A stretch of DNA of 14,851 nucleotides from an uncultured Collinsella sp. (GTDB lineage: Bacteria > Actinomycetota > Coriobacteriia > Coriobacteriales > Coriobacteriaceae), in the NCBI GenBank assembly GCA_958451615.1, contig CAUDQR010000033.1, forward strand, positions 1 through 14,851, written 5' to 3'. Position 1 is the stretch's first letter, and the number at the start of each line of letters is the position of its first letter. Made by a program: the position numbers and the translations under genes. Shown here piece after piece: positions 6,763 through 13,686 of the stretch. Under the pieces are notes generated by a model. It was given only the letters and a program-made list of their open reading frames with translations. It made no database searches and was not told the DNA's origin.

Positions 6763-7791
6763 TTAGTTGTGTTTAGTAAGCTCGAGCACGCTATCCTTAA
6801 CGATAAGCTCCGGCTCCAGAACGACCTCTTCGGCACGCCTGCCGCCCCTACCGGCAAGACGCTTGGACATGCAGCCAAAAGCATGCTCCGCAAGGACACC
6901 AGGGTCCTGCTCAATCGCGGTCAGCGCCGGCTCAAAGAGAACGTCGGCCGCCGAGTTGTCATAGCTCACCACCGAGATATCGCCCGGAATGCTCTTCCCC
7001 ATCTCATGCAGGCGCTTGAGCAAACCGAGGGCAATGTTATCCGAGCTTGCGAACACGGCGGTGGCGTCAGTTGCGAGCACCGCCTCCGAGGCCTCGTAGG
7101 CACTCGGAATGTAGTACTCGCTCTCAAACTCCAAACGTGCGTCGATCGGCAGGCCAACCTCGCGCAGCGCGCGCTCATAGCCGGCAAGACGCTTGCGACC
7201 CGTATTGGAACGGCGGGCATTAACCAGGCAGGCGATGCGGCGATGACCTTGCTCGATCAGATAGCGGGTGGCCATATAGCCGCCCATCTCGTGGTCGAAC
7301 ATCACCTTGTCGCACTCGAGCCCCTCAATGGCACGGTCGACCATTACGGCCGGGATGGGCAGGTGGCTGACTTCTTCGCGCAGGGCGCGGTCATCGGAGA
7401 ACTCGTCACCCACCACCAGGAAGACGCCATCAACGCCGCGCGTCACCAGCTGGCGCAGCAGCTCCAGATCGTCATCGGCGCTTCCGCCCGAGCTGGTAAT
7501 GAAGAGCGCATAGCCGTCCTCGCGGCAGCGCTTTTCCAGGCTACCGGCGAGCGAGGCAAAAAAGCGGCTCTCGATGTTAGGGACGATAAGGCCCAGCGTG
7601 CGCGACTCGCGCATGACCAGGCTGCGCGCAATCTGGTTGGGAACATAGTGGTTGCGCGCCGCGACCTCTTTGATGAGCTTGCGGTTTTCTTCCGAGATGC
7701 GACAGGGCCGATTATTGAGAACAAGCGAGACCGACGAGGGGGAAAGCCCCACCTCCTGGGCGATCTGCTTGAGGGTGACTTTGTTGGCCAT
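6763..7791 (-). CDS. LacI-family transcriptional regulator, probable regulator of xfp
   Basis: A 342-aa protein of typical LacI/GalR length. Residues about 5-26 form the helix-turn-helix (VTLKQIAQEVGLSPSSVSLV). The hinge helix NQIARSLVMRES (about 52-63) carries the Leu that inserts at the central CpG of such operators. A periplasmic-binding-like sensor domain follows from GLIVPN on, with the usual VDRAI, GHRRIACL and ISVVSYDN segments. AGGAG lies 4 nt before the ATG. It is 204 bp upstream of xfp on the same strand, and two AAAACGTTTT palindromes lie at the xfp promoter. This suggests local sugar-responsive control of the phosphoketolase shunt. The effector is unknown. The TGATAAA/TTTATCA palindrome at its own -35 region is unlike the xfp operators, so simple autoregulation is not supported. 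Confidence 0.93.
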   Translation of the reverse strand: MANKVTLKQIAQEVGLSPSSVSLVLNNRPCRISEENRKLIKEVAARNHYVPNQIARSLVMRESRTLGLIVPNIESRFFASLAGSLEKRCREDGYALFITSSGGSADDDLELLRQLVTRGVDGVFLVVGDEFSDDRALREEVSHLPIPAVMVDRAIEGLECDKVMFDHEMGGYMATRYLIEQGHRRIACLVNARRSNTGRKRLAGYERALREVGLPIDARLEFESEYYIPSAYEASEAVLATDATAVFASSDNIALGLLKRLHEMGKSIPGDISVVSYDNSAADVLFEPALTAIEQDPGVLAEHAFGCMSKRLAGRGGRRAEEVVLEPELIVKDSVLELTKHN

Positions 7792-7826
7792 CTCGCTCCT
7801 TCCGGGTTTACGCGCAATCTCTTGAA

Positions 7827-7832
7827 AGTATA
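7827..7832 (-). promoter_or_regulatory. -10 element of the lacI-type gene
   Basis: TATACT on the minus strand, 5 of 6 to consensus, 36 nt before the ATG at 7791. The context CGCTATACT resembles that before galE. The -35 region carries no good hexamer but is covered by the palindrome at 7854-7870. Confidence 0.4.
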
Positions 7833-7853
7833 GCGACTACCCCTCTACCTCGG

Positions 7854-7870
7854 TGATAAACACTTTATCA
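7854..7870. promoter_or_regulatory. Perfect 17-bp palindrome between lacI-type gene and murB
   Basis: TGATAAACACTTTATCA: perfect 7-bp arms around CAC. It covers the expected -35 position of the lacI-type gene and lies about 55 bp upstream of the murB -10 candidate. Size and symmetry fit an operator for a dimeric regulator. It has no CG centre and is unlike the xfp operators. Confidence 0.4.
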
Positions 7871-7925
7871 ATCCGGTGGACGGCTGTTTTATCGCCGCCA
7901 GCGCACCAAATCCGTCCGGGTGGGG

Positions 7926-7931
7926 TATATT
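7926..7931 (+). promoter_or_regulatory. Candidate -10 for murB
   Basis: TATATT, 5 of 6 to consensus, 43 nt before the murB ATG. No clear -35 lies at the proper distance, so this is tentative. Confidence 0.25.
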
Positions 7932-7974
7932 GCAATCGATTGATGACAACGACCACCAAAAGGCGGATATCCGT

Positions 7975-8937
7975 ATGCACGAGAACGATTTTTTTAACGA
8001 GGACCTGCTGTGCGCGCTCGCTGGCGTTGCCGGCGAGGACAACGTGCTGATGAGCGAGCCCATGCGCGAGCACACCACGTTTAAGATCGGCGGTCCGGCC
8101 GACGTCTTTGTCACGCCCGATACTGAGCAGGGCCTCGTCGCCACGCTCGATACCTGCTATCGCTGCAATCTACCACTCACCATCGTGGGCAACGGCTCCG
8201 ACTTGCTCGTCGGCGACAAGGGCATCCGCGGCGTCGTCGTAGCGCTGGGCGAGGGCCTCTCCGACATTACGGTCGACGGCACGCACGTCACGGCGGCAGC
8301 CGGCGCCTTGCTTTCCGATGTCGCAGCCGCGGCAGCCGAGGCCGGCCTTACCGGCATGGAGCCCATCTCGGGCATTCCCGGATCGGTCGGCGGTGCCTGC
8401 TACATGAACGCTGGAGCATACGGCGCTTGCATGGCCGATGTGCTGGAGTCCGTGCGCGTCTACAAGCCCGCACGCATGCTCGACGACGGCACCCGCGGTA
8501 GCGGCAGCATTATCGAGTTCGATGTCGATGAGCTCAACCTGGGCTATCGCAAGAGCCGCATTGCCGACGACGGTTTCATCGTGCTTTCGGCCACTTTCAA
8601 TCTCGCCCCGGGCAACGCCGCGATGATCAAGGCCGACATGGACGACTACCGCCAGCGCCGCGAGGACAAGCAGCCGCTCGACATGCCGAGTGCCGGCTCC
8701 ACCTTCAAGCGCCCCGAGGGCTACTTTGCCGGCAAGCTCATCATGGACGCCGGCCTGCGAGGACACGCCATCGGCGGCGCGCAGGTGAGCGAAAAGCACT
8801 GCGGCTTCATCGTCAACGCCGACCACGCCACCGCAGCCGATGTCGACGAACTCATCCGCCACATCCAAGCAACCGTCAAAGACCAATTCAACGTAGACCT
8901 CGAACCCGAAGTCCACCGAGTAGGCGAATTCCTCTAA
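7975..8937 (+). CDS. murB: UDP-N-acetylenolpyruvoylglucosamine reductase
   Basis: A 320-aa FAD enzyme. It reduces UDP-GlcNAc-enolpyruvate to UDP-MurNAc with NADPH, the second committed step of peptidoglycan precursor synthesis in the cytoplasm. The motifs are complete: THTFKIGG-like TTFKIGGPADV near the start, FAD-binding VGNGSDLLVGDKGIRG (about 71-86), GIPGSVGGACYMNAGAYG, LGYRKSR, the catalytic-Ser segment SAGSTFKRPEG, and GAQVSEKHCGFIVN near the end. This is the type IIa (GSTFKRP) form lacking the extra E. coli-type insert. The frame is open from 7876, but AGGCGG lies 8 nt before the ATG at 7975, which also gives the usual N-terminus. It is transcribed divergently from the lacI-type gene and ends directly in a strong terminator, so it is probably monocistronic. 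Confidence 0.96.
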   Translation: MHENDFFNEDLLCALAGVAGEDNVLMSEPMREHTTFKIGGPADVFVTPDTEQGLVATLDTCYRCNLPLTIVGNGSDLLVGDKGIRGVVVALGEGLSDITVDGTHVTAAAGALLSDVAAAAAEAGLTGMEPISGIPGSVGGACYMNAGAYGACMADVLESVRVYKPARMLDDGTRGSGSIIEFDVDELNLGYRKSRIADDGFIVLSATFNLAPGNAAMIKADMDDYRQRREDKQPLDMPSAGSTFKRPEGYFAGKLIMDAGLRGHAIGGAQVSEKHCGFIVNADHATAADVDELIRHIQATVKDQFNVDLEPEVHRVGEFL

Positions 8938-8976
8938 AAAAGAAGGCCCCGAAAGGGGCCTTCACTTTCTTTTATT
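8936..8976. terminator. Bidirectional intrinsic terminator after murB
   Basis: Stem GAAGGCCCC (8942-8950), loop GAAA and GGGGCCTTC (8955-8963) are followed by ACTTTCTTTT on the plus strand. On the minus strand the same stem is followed by TTCTTTTTT. It therefore fits termination of murB from the left and of the convergent cell-wall hydrolase gene from the right. Confidence 0.85.
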
Positions 8977-9009
8977 CAGACAACCAATCCGGTGCGTAGC
9001 GCCCCGAAC

Positions 9010-9157
9010 CCGAGAGGGCCGCGTGCCCGCCCGCAATATATTTGATTGATCGCGAGTTCCGCACGCAAAGAAGGCCACTTAATGTGGCCTTCGTCTTGCG
9101 CAGGACTGCCCGAGCAGACAATCAAATATATTGCGGGCGGGCACGCGGCCCAGTCGG
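9010..9157. repeat. 148-bp near-palindromic element with perfect 33-bp inverted arms (MITE-like)
   Basis: The arm at 9016-9048 (starts GGGCCGCGTGCCCGCCCG, ends TATTTGATTG) is repeated as a perfect 33-bp inverted copy at 9119-9151. Outside the arms, CCGA (9010-9013) and TCGG (9154-9157) extend the symmetry across a 2-nt mismatch. The centre is a second hairpin, GAAGGCCAC (9070-9078), TTAAT, GTGGCCTTC (9084-9092), whose stem extends through CGCAA/TTGCG. The whole unit can fold as one long hairpin. It ends 2 bp from the stop codon of the hydrolase gene. On the minus strand the central hairpin is followed by TTTGCG, a weak terminator. I see no clear target-site duplication. Confidence 0.75.
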
Positions 9158-9159
9158 CT

Positions 9160-10365
9160 TTACGACAGCGCAATACCGCCAAGCCAGCCCCAACGCACGC
9201 CAGAGCCAGTACCATAGAAGCTAATAAACGAATCAAGCGACTTAGACGTAATGGCACCCTCGTTGCTCATAACGATGCCGCCGCCAACGTAGATACCCAC
9301 ATGACCGTAGATAAGGCCCGGAGCACCCGTGCCGCTGTGCGAGGAATCGGCCACGATCATGCCCACCTGCAGCGCCGAGCGGTCGGAGCTATAGCACCAG
9401 GCGTTGAACATGTCACACGCGTTGCCGCCAAAATAGCCCACGCCGGCATTGCGGAAGACATTGGTAACCCACGCCGCGCACCAGTTCTGACCCGGCGAAG
9501 GCGTGGAGTAGCACGCGTTGACGACGGCCTGCTGCTTGCCCGAGCCGGCATTCTGCTGCGGAGTTCCGGGCGCATACGATCCACCGCCCGAGCTCGAACC
9601 ACCCGAGTAGGAATTGTTCTTGTTCGCGGCGGCCGCGGCAGCGGCGGCCTTCCTAGCGGCCTCCTCGGCCTGGGCGGCAGCGAGAATCTCGGAATCGCGC
9701 TGAGCCATGAGCTCCTTGACATCGTCGGAGAGACCGTTCAGAACCGTCTGGACCTCCTGCTGCTTGGCCTGCATATCCTGCATCTGAGCCGTCTGCTGGT
9801 CCTTGAGTTTCTCCAGGTCGGCCTTTTGTGATTCGAGCTCGGTCTTCTGTGCGTCGAGCTCAGCCTGAATCGTCTGGATATCCTCGATGGCATCGCGGTC
9901 GCTCTTGTTGATCTTCTCAACGTAATGCGCGTTGGCGACGAGTTCCTCAAACGAGCCAGAGGCCAGCAGCAGCGACAGGATGTTCGTACCGCCGGACTTG
10001 TAGCTGGCGGCCACGCGATCGGAAAGGTCGTTGCGCTTCTTCTTGAGCTCGGCCTTCTTTTCATCGATCTGGGCCTGCGTGTCGTCAATCTTGCCCTGGA
10101 CATTCTCGATGTCGTTGAGGGTCTGGGCATTCTTGTTGGCCAGCGCCGCATACTCATTTGCGATGCTGTCGAGCTGGGCCTGAACCTCGTCGAGCTGGGC
10201 CTGGGCGGCATTCAGTTTATCGGTGGTTTCTTTGGAAGCCTCCGCCGCATGGGCGCGAGTGGGCAGGCCAAAAAGAACTGCCGCAGAAGCGGCGCCGAAC
10301 AGGGCCTTAAGGGCAGTGCGGCGCGAGAGCTCCTGGGAAAGGATGGAATCGCTGTTTGGTGACAT
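9160..10365 (-). CDS. Secreted PcsB-like peptidoglycan hydrolase: coiled coil plus CHAP/NlpC-like domain
   Basis: 401 aa. The N-terminus has a twin-arginine-type signal, SRRTALK (14-20), a hydrophobic stretch and an AHA-AE cleavage site near residue 40. Residues about 44-240 form two long coiled-coil helices separated by SYKSGGTNILSLLLASGSFE, a hallmark of the PcsB/CwlO N-terminal domain, which in that family holds the enzyme inactive until engaged by FtsX. An Ala-rich then Ser/Gly-rich linker (238-275) follows. The C-terminal cysteine peptidase or amidase domain shows NWCAAWV (Cys296), YGHVGIYV (His355) and SNEG (368). The role would be septal or side-wall peptidoglycan cleavage outside the membrane. 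GGAG lies 5 nt before the ATG. The fold label is less sure than the general call. Tat export, rather than Sec, is unusual for this family. Confidence 0.85.
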   Translation of the reverse strand: MSPNSDSILSQELSRRTALKALFGAASAAVLFGLPTRAHAAEASKETTDKLNAAQAQLDEVQAQLDSIANEYAALANKNAQTLNDIENVQGKIDDTQAQIDEKKAELKKKRNDLSDRVAASYKSGGTNILSLLLASGSFEELVANAHYVEKINKSDRDAIEDIQTIQAELDAQKTELESQKADLEKLKDQQTAQMQDMQAKQQEVQTVLNGLSDDVKELMAQRDSEILAAAQAEEAARKAAAAAAAANKNNSYSGGSSSGGGSYAPGTPQQNAGSGKQQAVVNACYSTPSPGQNWCAAWVTNVFRNAGVGYFGGNACDMFNAWCYSSDRSALQVGMIVADSSHSGTGAPGLIYGHVGIYVGGGIVMSNEGAITSKSLDSFISFYGTGSGVRWGWLGGIALS

Positions 10366-10631
10366 ATGTACTCCGTTACATGCTTATTTATATGTCGCTC
10401 AACTCATACATATTAGCGTACATATGGCGCGTCCCAACGATTTCCACGAACGGCAGGAAACTACAAGGTCGGCGGCTCGTAAGCAATTGTCAAATTTGAG
10501 GTAACAATTGAGCAAGCTCTGATATGAGTACGTTAACATATTCCTCTGCTTTTCCTACAGTGCACCATTTGGGCGTCCCCGCCTGCGCTATACTCCCCTC
10601 AAGAAGTGTTCCTGATTCGATAGGAGACTAC
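10366..10631. promoter_or_regulatory. Divergent intergenic region between hydrolase and galE, with nested palindromes
   Basis: This 266-bp gap holds no gene I can support. It contains CAATTGT (10484-10490) and ACAATTG (10504-10510) as inverted arms around the perfect palindrome TCAAATTTGA (10490-10499), a likely operator. CATATGTAC (10363-10371), at the hydrolase start, is inversely repeated as GTACATATG (10419-10427). On the minus strand a perfect -35 TTGACA occurs within the first palindrome but has no matching -10. On the plus strand TATACT (10589-10594) is the galE -10 candidate, 38 nt before its ATG, with no strong -35. Confidence 0.4.
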
Positions 10632-11693
10632 ATGTCCAAAGCACTCGACCCCAAAGACACCTGCGTCCTCGTAACCGGTGGCGCCGGCTTTATCGGCTCG
10701 CACACCGTCGTTCAGCTGCTCGAGGGCGGCTACCAGGTCGTCATCGTCGACGACCTCTCCAACTCCAGCGCTGTCGCCGTAGACCGCGTCAAGACCATCG
10801 TGGGCGACGAAGCCGCCAAGAACCTCACCTTCTACAAGGCCAACGTGCTCGACCGCGATGCGATGAACAAGATCTTCGATACCCATCAGATCGACCGTGT
10901 CATCCACTTTGCCGGCTTTAAGGCCGTCGGCGAGTCGGTGAGCAAGCCCGTCGAGTACTACCACAACAACATCGAGAACACCCTGGTGCTCATCGACGTC
11001 ATGCGCAACCATGGCTGCAAGTCCATCATCTTCTCGAGCTCCTCGACCGTCTACGGCGACCCGGACAACCCGCCCGTCACCGAGGAAGACCCCAAGAAGC
11101 CCGCAACCAACCCCTATGGCTGGACCAAGTGGATGATCGAGCAGATCCTTATGGACGTCCACACCGCCGACCCCGAGTGGGACGTCGTGCTGCTCCGTTA
11201 CTTCAACCCCATCGGCGCTCATCCGTCGGGCCTGATCGGCGAGGACCCCAAGGGCATCCCCAACAACCTGGTGCCCTATGTCGCCCAGGTCGCCGTGGGC
11301 AAGCTCGAGGCCGTTCAGGTCTTTGGCAACGACTACCCCACCCCCGACGGCACCGGCGTGCGCGACTACATCCACGTGTGCGATCTGGCCTCTGGTCACG
11401 TTGCCGCCCTTAACTGGATGAACGGCAAGACCGGCGTCGAGATCTTTAACCTGGGCACCGGCACCGGCACCTCGGTACTCGAGGTCGTCGCCGCCTTCTC
11501 CAAGGCTTGTGGCAAGGAGCTGCCCTACGTGATCCGCGAGCGCCGCGCCGGCGACATCGCTGCCAACTGGTGCGATGCCTCCAAGGCCGAGCGCATGATG
11601 GGCTGGAAGGCCCAGTACGACATCGCGGACATGTGCCGCGACAGCTGGAATTGGCAGAGCCATAACCCCAACGGCTTCGCCGACGCCGAGTAG
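10632..11693 (+). CDS. galE: UDP-glucose 4-epimerase
   Basis: A 353-aa NAD-dependent short-chain dehydrogenase/reductase that interconverts UDP-galactose and UDP-glucose, used in the Leloir pathway and for cell-surface sugar donors. The Rossmann motif is TGGAGFIG (15-22). HFAGFKAVGES (92-102) and FSSSSTVYG (134-142) contain the catalytic Ser, and the YxxxK pair is Tyr162/Lys166 (YGWTK). RYFNPIGAHPSG, VRDYIHV and the C-terminal NWCDASKAERMMGW region are also typical of GalE. The frame is open from 10524, but TAGGAGA lies 7 nt before the ATG at 10632 and gives the normal family start, so the longer version is rejected. It stands alone, with a terminator 114 bp downstream beyond two hairpin repeats. 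Confidence 0.96.
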   Translation: MSKALDPKDTCVLVTGGAGFIGSHTVVQLLEGGYQVVIVDDLSNSSAVAVDRVKTIVGDEAAKNLTFYKANVLDRDAMNKIFDTHQIDRVIHFAGFKAVGESVSKPVEYYHNNIENTLVLIDVMRNHGCKSIIFSSSSTVYGDPDNPPVTEEDPKKPATNPYGWTKWMIEQILMDVHTADPEWDVVLLRYFNPIGAHPSGLIGEDPKGIPNNLVPYVAQVAVGKLEAVQVFGNDYPTPDGTGVRDYIHVCDLASGHVAALNWMNGKTGVEIFNLGTGTGTSVLEVVAAFSKACGKELPYVIRERRAGDIAANWCDASKAERMMGWKAQYDIADMCRDSWNWQSHNPNGFADAE

Positions 11694-11702
11694 CCACTCC
11701 CC

Positions 11703-11740
11703 CGTGCTAGGTTTTGTGGCATGCCTCAAAACCTAGCACG
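11703..11740. repeat. CATG-centred hairpin 1 downstream of galE
   Basis: 17-bp arms with one mismatch (left CGTGCTAGGTTTTGTGG) meet at CATG (11720-11723). No T-tract follows on either strand. It shares its design (TAG-G/A-TTT arms and a CATG centre) with the next hairpin, so it is probably a short dispersed palindrome rather than a terminator. Confidence 0.6.
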
Positions 11741-11773
11741 CGACATGCTCGGCACATGCCGCTTCCCGCATGG

Positions 11774-11804
11774 GTAGATTTCTAGACATGTCCCAAAAAT
11801 CTAC
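11774..11804. repeat. CATG-centred hairpin 2 downstream of galE
   Basis: GTAGATTTCTAGA and TCCCAAAAATCTAC flank CATG (11787-11790), giving imperfect arms with a one-base bulge. It lies 34 bp after the related hairpin and 3 bp before the intrinsic terminator. The two hairpins have different arm sequences but the same layout. Confidence 0.55.
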
Positions 11805-12093
11805 TGGCCCCGGCCTCCAATGTGAGGTCGGGGCTTTTTAGGAACTCGTTCTCGAGCTCGAGCTCGCGCATGCACTTGCGGGCGGCCCTCATCTCGGCGG
11901 TCTCGGTCTTGGCCGCGGCCGCCGCGACCGGGTGGTTGGCCAGTTCCTTCTTTCTGACCGTCACCCATCTTCCCAGGATCTTCTCATTGATGCCGAGGTC
12001 GGCGGCCACTTGGGCGATGGGCTTCCCCGACGCGACGGCGAAGTCTGCGGCCTCGGTGCGGTGCCCCGCTGTGCAGGAGAGCCTATCTGCCAT
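11782..12093 (-). pseudogene. IS3-family orfA transposase, truncated at the 3' end
   Basis: The frame encodes 103 aa, of which the first 86 look like the OrfA DNA-binding subunit of IS3-family elements. It has a helix-turn-helix (SGKPIAQVAADLGINEKILGRW, about 22-44) and a leucine-zipper-like helix ending RELELENEFLK. Intact OrfA proteins continue ENEFLKKA-x-FFA; here the match stops at Lys86 (11836-11838). The remaining 17 codons simply read through the galE terminator and hairpin. No orfB (DDE) sequence is present. The ATG at 12093 has AAGGAG 9 nt upstream. The slippery-looking CTAAAAAG at the break recalls the programmed frameshift site of IS3 elements, but the -1 frame meets a stop after about 11 codons, so it is not functional. 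Confidence 0.75.
11807..11839 (+). terminator. Intrinsic terminator downstream of galE
   Basis: An 11-bp stem, GCCCCGGCCTC (11807-11817) with GAGGTCGGGGC (11824-11834), contains one G-T wobble and a CAATGT loop and is followed by T5. Orientation fits galE. Its T-tract coincides with the truncation point of the IS3 orfA remnant. Confidence 0.8.
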
Positions 12094-12186
12094 GACTGAA
12101 CACTCCTTTCTTTTTGGCGCTGAAACGATTATCGCCGCTCAACGCCATTCCTCTAAGTCAAGTGTCCTGGGATACAATACAGTTCA
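11836..12186 (-). mobile_element. IS3-family insertion sequence remnant (left end plus partial orfA)
   Basis: The outer edge is placed at 12186. The minus strand from there begins TGAACTGTATTGTATCCC and continues AGGACA, which resembles the TGTACTG...CCC...GGACA left repeats of IS150-type IS3 elements. OrfA starts 93 bp inside. The inner edge is the break at about 11836-11840. The right end and orfB are absent, so this is a deletion remnant that cannot transpose itself. The terminal-repeat assignment rests on my memory of the family pattern only. Confidence 0.5.
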
Positions 12187-12317
12187 AATGGACGAGGAGG
12201 ATCCGGCGCTCCTCTTGATGAGCCCGGAGAGGCCCCTGGTCGTCACCCTTCCCCGCGCGAACGCAAAGCGGACGGCGGCGAGCCATGTCCTCCCCGCGCG
12301 TTCCATTTAGGGAGTCC

Positions 12318-12346
12318 TCGAGAAGTCGATCTCCCTGTGCGATAAT
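12318..12346 (+). promoter_or_regulatory. Promoter of the ATPase/nuclease-like cassette
   Basis: TCGAGA (12318-12323, 4 of 6) and GATAAT (12341-12346, 5 of 6) are separated by 17 bp, with an extended -10 TGC at 12338-12340. Transcription would begin near 12353, about 35 nt before the TTG start. The stretch 12187-12317 between the IS edge and this promoter has no gene I can support; a 40-codon frame there lacks a ribosome site. Confidence 0.5.
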
Positions 12347-12387
12347 CGAGCTATTGAGTCTCGCGAGTTTAGAGCTGGTGATATGCA

Positions 12388-13686
12388 TTGAAAATCAAGG
12401 TGAAAAACATCGGCAGGGTCGCTGAGGCCGATATCGAGATTAATGGCATTGCCGTGATCGCCGGGGAGAACGGGACGGGGAAAAGCACGGTTGGAAAAGC
12501 GCTTTATGCGGCCTTCAACAGCATGTCCGATTCGGAGAACAAAATCGACCGCATGAGGCGCAATAGTGTTGAACGCGCCATCAGGAAGGCATATGTGGGA
12601 GGCCCTCTCGACTCCACGTCTCGCCACAGGCGAACTGCTGGAAGAATGAATGGTTTCATCGACAGGGTTTTTTCGGGCGAGTGCACGAGGGACGAGCTTA
12701 TTGATGAGATAAAGGAGTATTACGGGGAGGAGATCTCCCGTGAGATCGAATCCGATTTCACGAATGGCGTAGCAGGAGTTGCCGATCAGATTATCGAGAT
12801 CATGGATATCTCCGATGATGAGGTATTTCGTGCGATTGCGACAAACAGGTTCCAAAGCGAGTTCAACGGCCAGATCAATTCGGTTTTCGGCGAAGAGCCC
12901 GGGAAGGTCGAACTCCAGATAAAGGACGCATCTACGGTTTTCTCGGTTGCAGGTGACGAGGTGGCGGAGGTGCACGATAGGAGGGTTTTGCGATTCAGGG
13001 CGCATTATCTGGACGACCCGTTCCTGATCGATTCTCTCGGAGGGCCCTACGGCCCCGCTTTTCGGTTCAGGCCCCTCCTTGGACACCAGGAGGAGCTGCG
13101 GCAAGATTTGATTCAGGCGACCATCCGTAACGATGACAGCGAGTCCTCGCTGTTCGACGAGATCGCGAAGGAGCGGCACCTGAAGGTTCTCATGGACAAG
13201 GTCTCCTCCTTATGTCCGGGGTATTTCGAGAGGAGCGAAAGTCGCGGTCACCTTACGTATCTCGAAGAGGGCTTCGCTCGGGGGTTGGAGCCTGGGAACC
13301 TTTCTGCTGGCTTGAAGACGTTCGCCATCATGAAGGTGCTCTTGAAGTCCGGCGCGCTAGATGCCGGAGGGACTATTATCCTCGATGAACCCGAGATTCA
13401 TCTTCATCCTGCATGGCAGCTGGCCTTCGCCGAGATAATCGTGCTGCTCCAGAAAGAGCTCGGGATGCACGTCTTAATGAGCACCCATAGTCCATATTTC
13501 TTGAATGCGATCGAAGTGTATTCTAAGAAGCACGCTGTTGATGGATTGTGCTCATATTATCTTGCGGAGACCTGCGCTGATGGACGCTCTCGCTTTGCCG
13601 AAATAACCGGCTCGACTGAGGTCGCCTACGAGAAGCTGGCGGCTCCTTTTGATACGCTTGAGAGGGAGGAGTACGGCCTTGAGTAG
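12388..13686 (+). CDS. AAA/ABC-type ATPase, first gene of a putative two-gene defence cassette
   Basis: A 432-aa SMC/OLD-like ATPase (AAA_15/AAA_21 type). Walker A is GENGTGKST (26-34), preceded by the usual IGRVAEADIEINGIAVIAG. The ABC signature is LSAGLK (305-310), Walker B is TIILDEPE (329-336) followed by IHLHP, and the switch His is STHSP (His367). The middle (about 45-300) is a helical insertion. No TOPRIM domain follows, unlike OLD nucleases. Predicted start is TTG at 12388 with GGTG 7 nt upstream; the nearby ATG at 12383 reads only ATG CAT TGA. GC content is visibly lower than in galE or murB, and AGG arginine codons are frequent, which suggests transfer. It overlaps the next gene by 8 bp. 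Such ATPases drive or gate a partner effector in many defence systems; that role here is inference. Confidence 0.9.
   Translation: MKIKVKNIGRVAEADIEINGIAVIAGENGTGKSTVGKALYAAFNSMSDSENKIDRMRRNSVERAIRKAYVGGPLDSTSRHRRTAGRMNGFIDRVFSGECTRDELIDEIKEYYGEEISREIESDFTNGVAGVADQIIEIMDISDDEVFRAIATNRFQSEFNGQINSVFGEEPGKVELQIKDASTVFSVAGDEVAEVHDRRVLRFRAHYLDDPFLIDSLGGPYGPAFRFRPLLGHQEELRQDLIQATIRNDDSESSLFDEIAKERHLKVLMDKVSSLCPGYFERSESRGHLTYLEEGFARGLEPGNLSAGLKTFAIMKVLLKSGALDAGGTIILDEPEIHLHPAWQLAFAEIIVLLQKELGMHVLMSTHSPYFLNAIEVYSKKHAVDGLCSYYLAETCADGRSRFAEITGSTEVAYEKLAAPFDTLEREEYGLE

Noticed and set aside
6769..7833. 354-codon plus-strand frame opposite the lacI-type gene
   Set aside because: Antisense shadow; the minus frame is a complete LacI-family protein with its own ribosome site.
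10599..11729. 376-codon minus-strand frame opposite galE
   Set aside because: Antisense shadow with Val/Gly/Ala/His-rich composition; galE motifs are intact on the plus strand.
11836..11842. Programmed -1 frameshift site of an active IS3 element (CTAAAAAG before a hairpin)
   Set aside because: The -1 frame stops after about 11 codons and there is no orfB; the hairpin is better explained as the galE terminator.
12188..12310. 40-codon plus-strand frame just outside the IS remnant edge
   Set aside because: No Shine-Dalgarno site, no recognisable family, and it starts 2 bp from the presumed IS end; probably chance.
12307..13179. 290-codon minus-strand frame opposite the ATPase
   Set aside because: The plus frame carries all ATPase motifs; the minus frame shows no domain and no convincing ribosome site.
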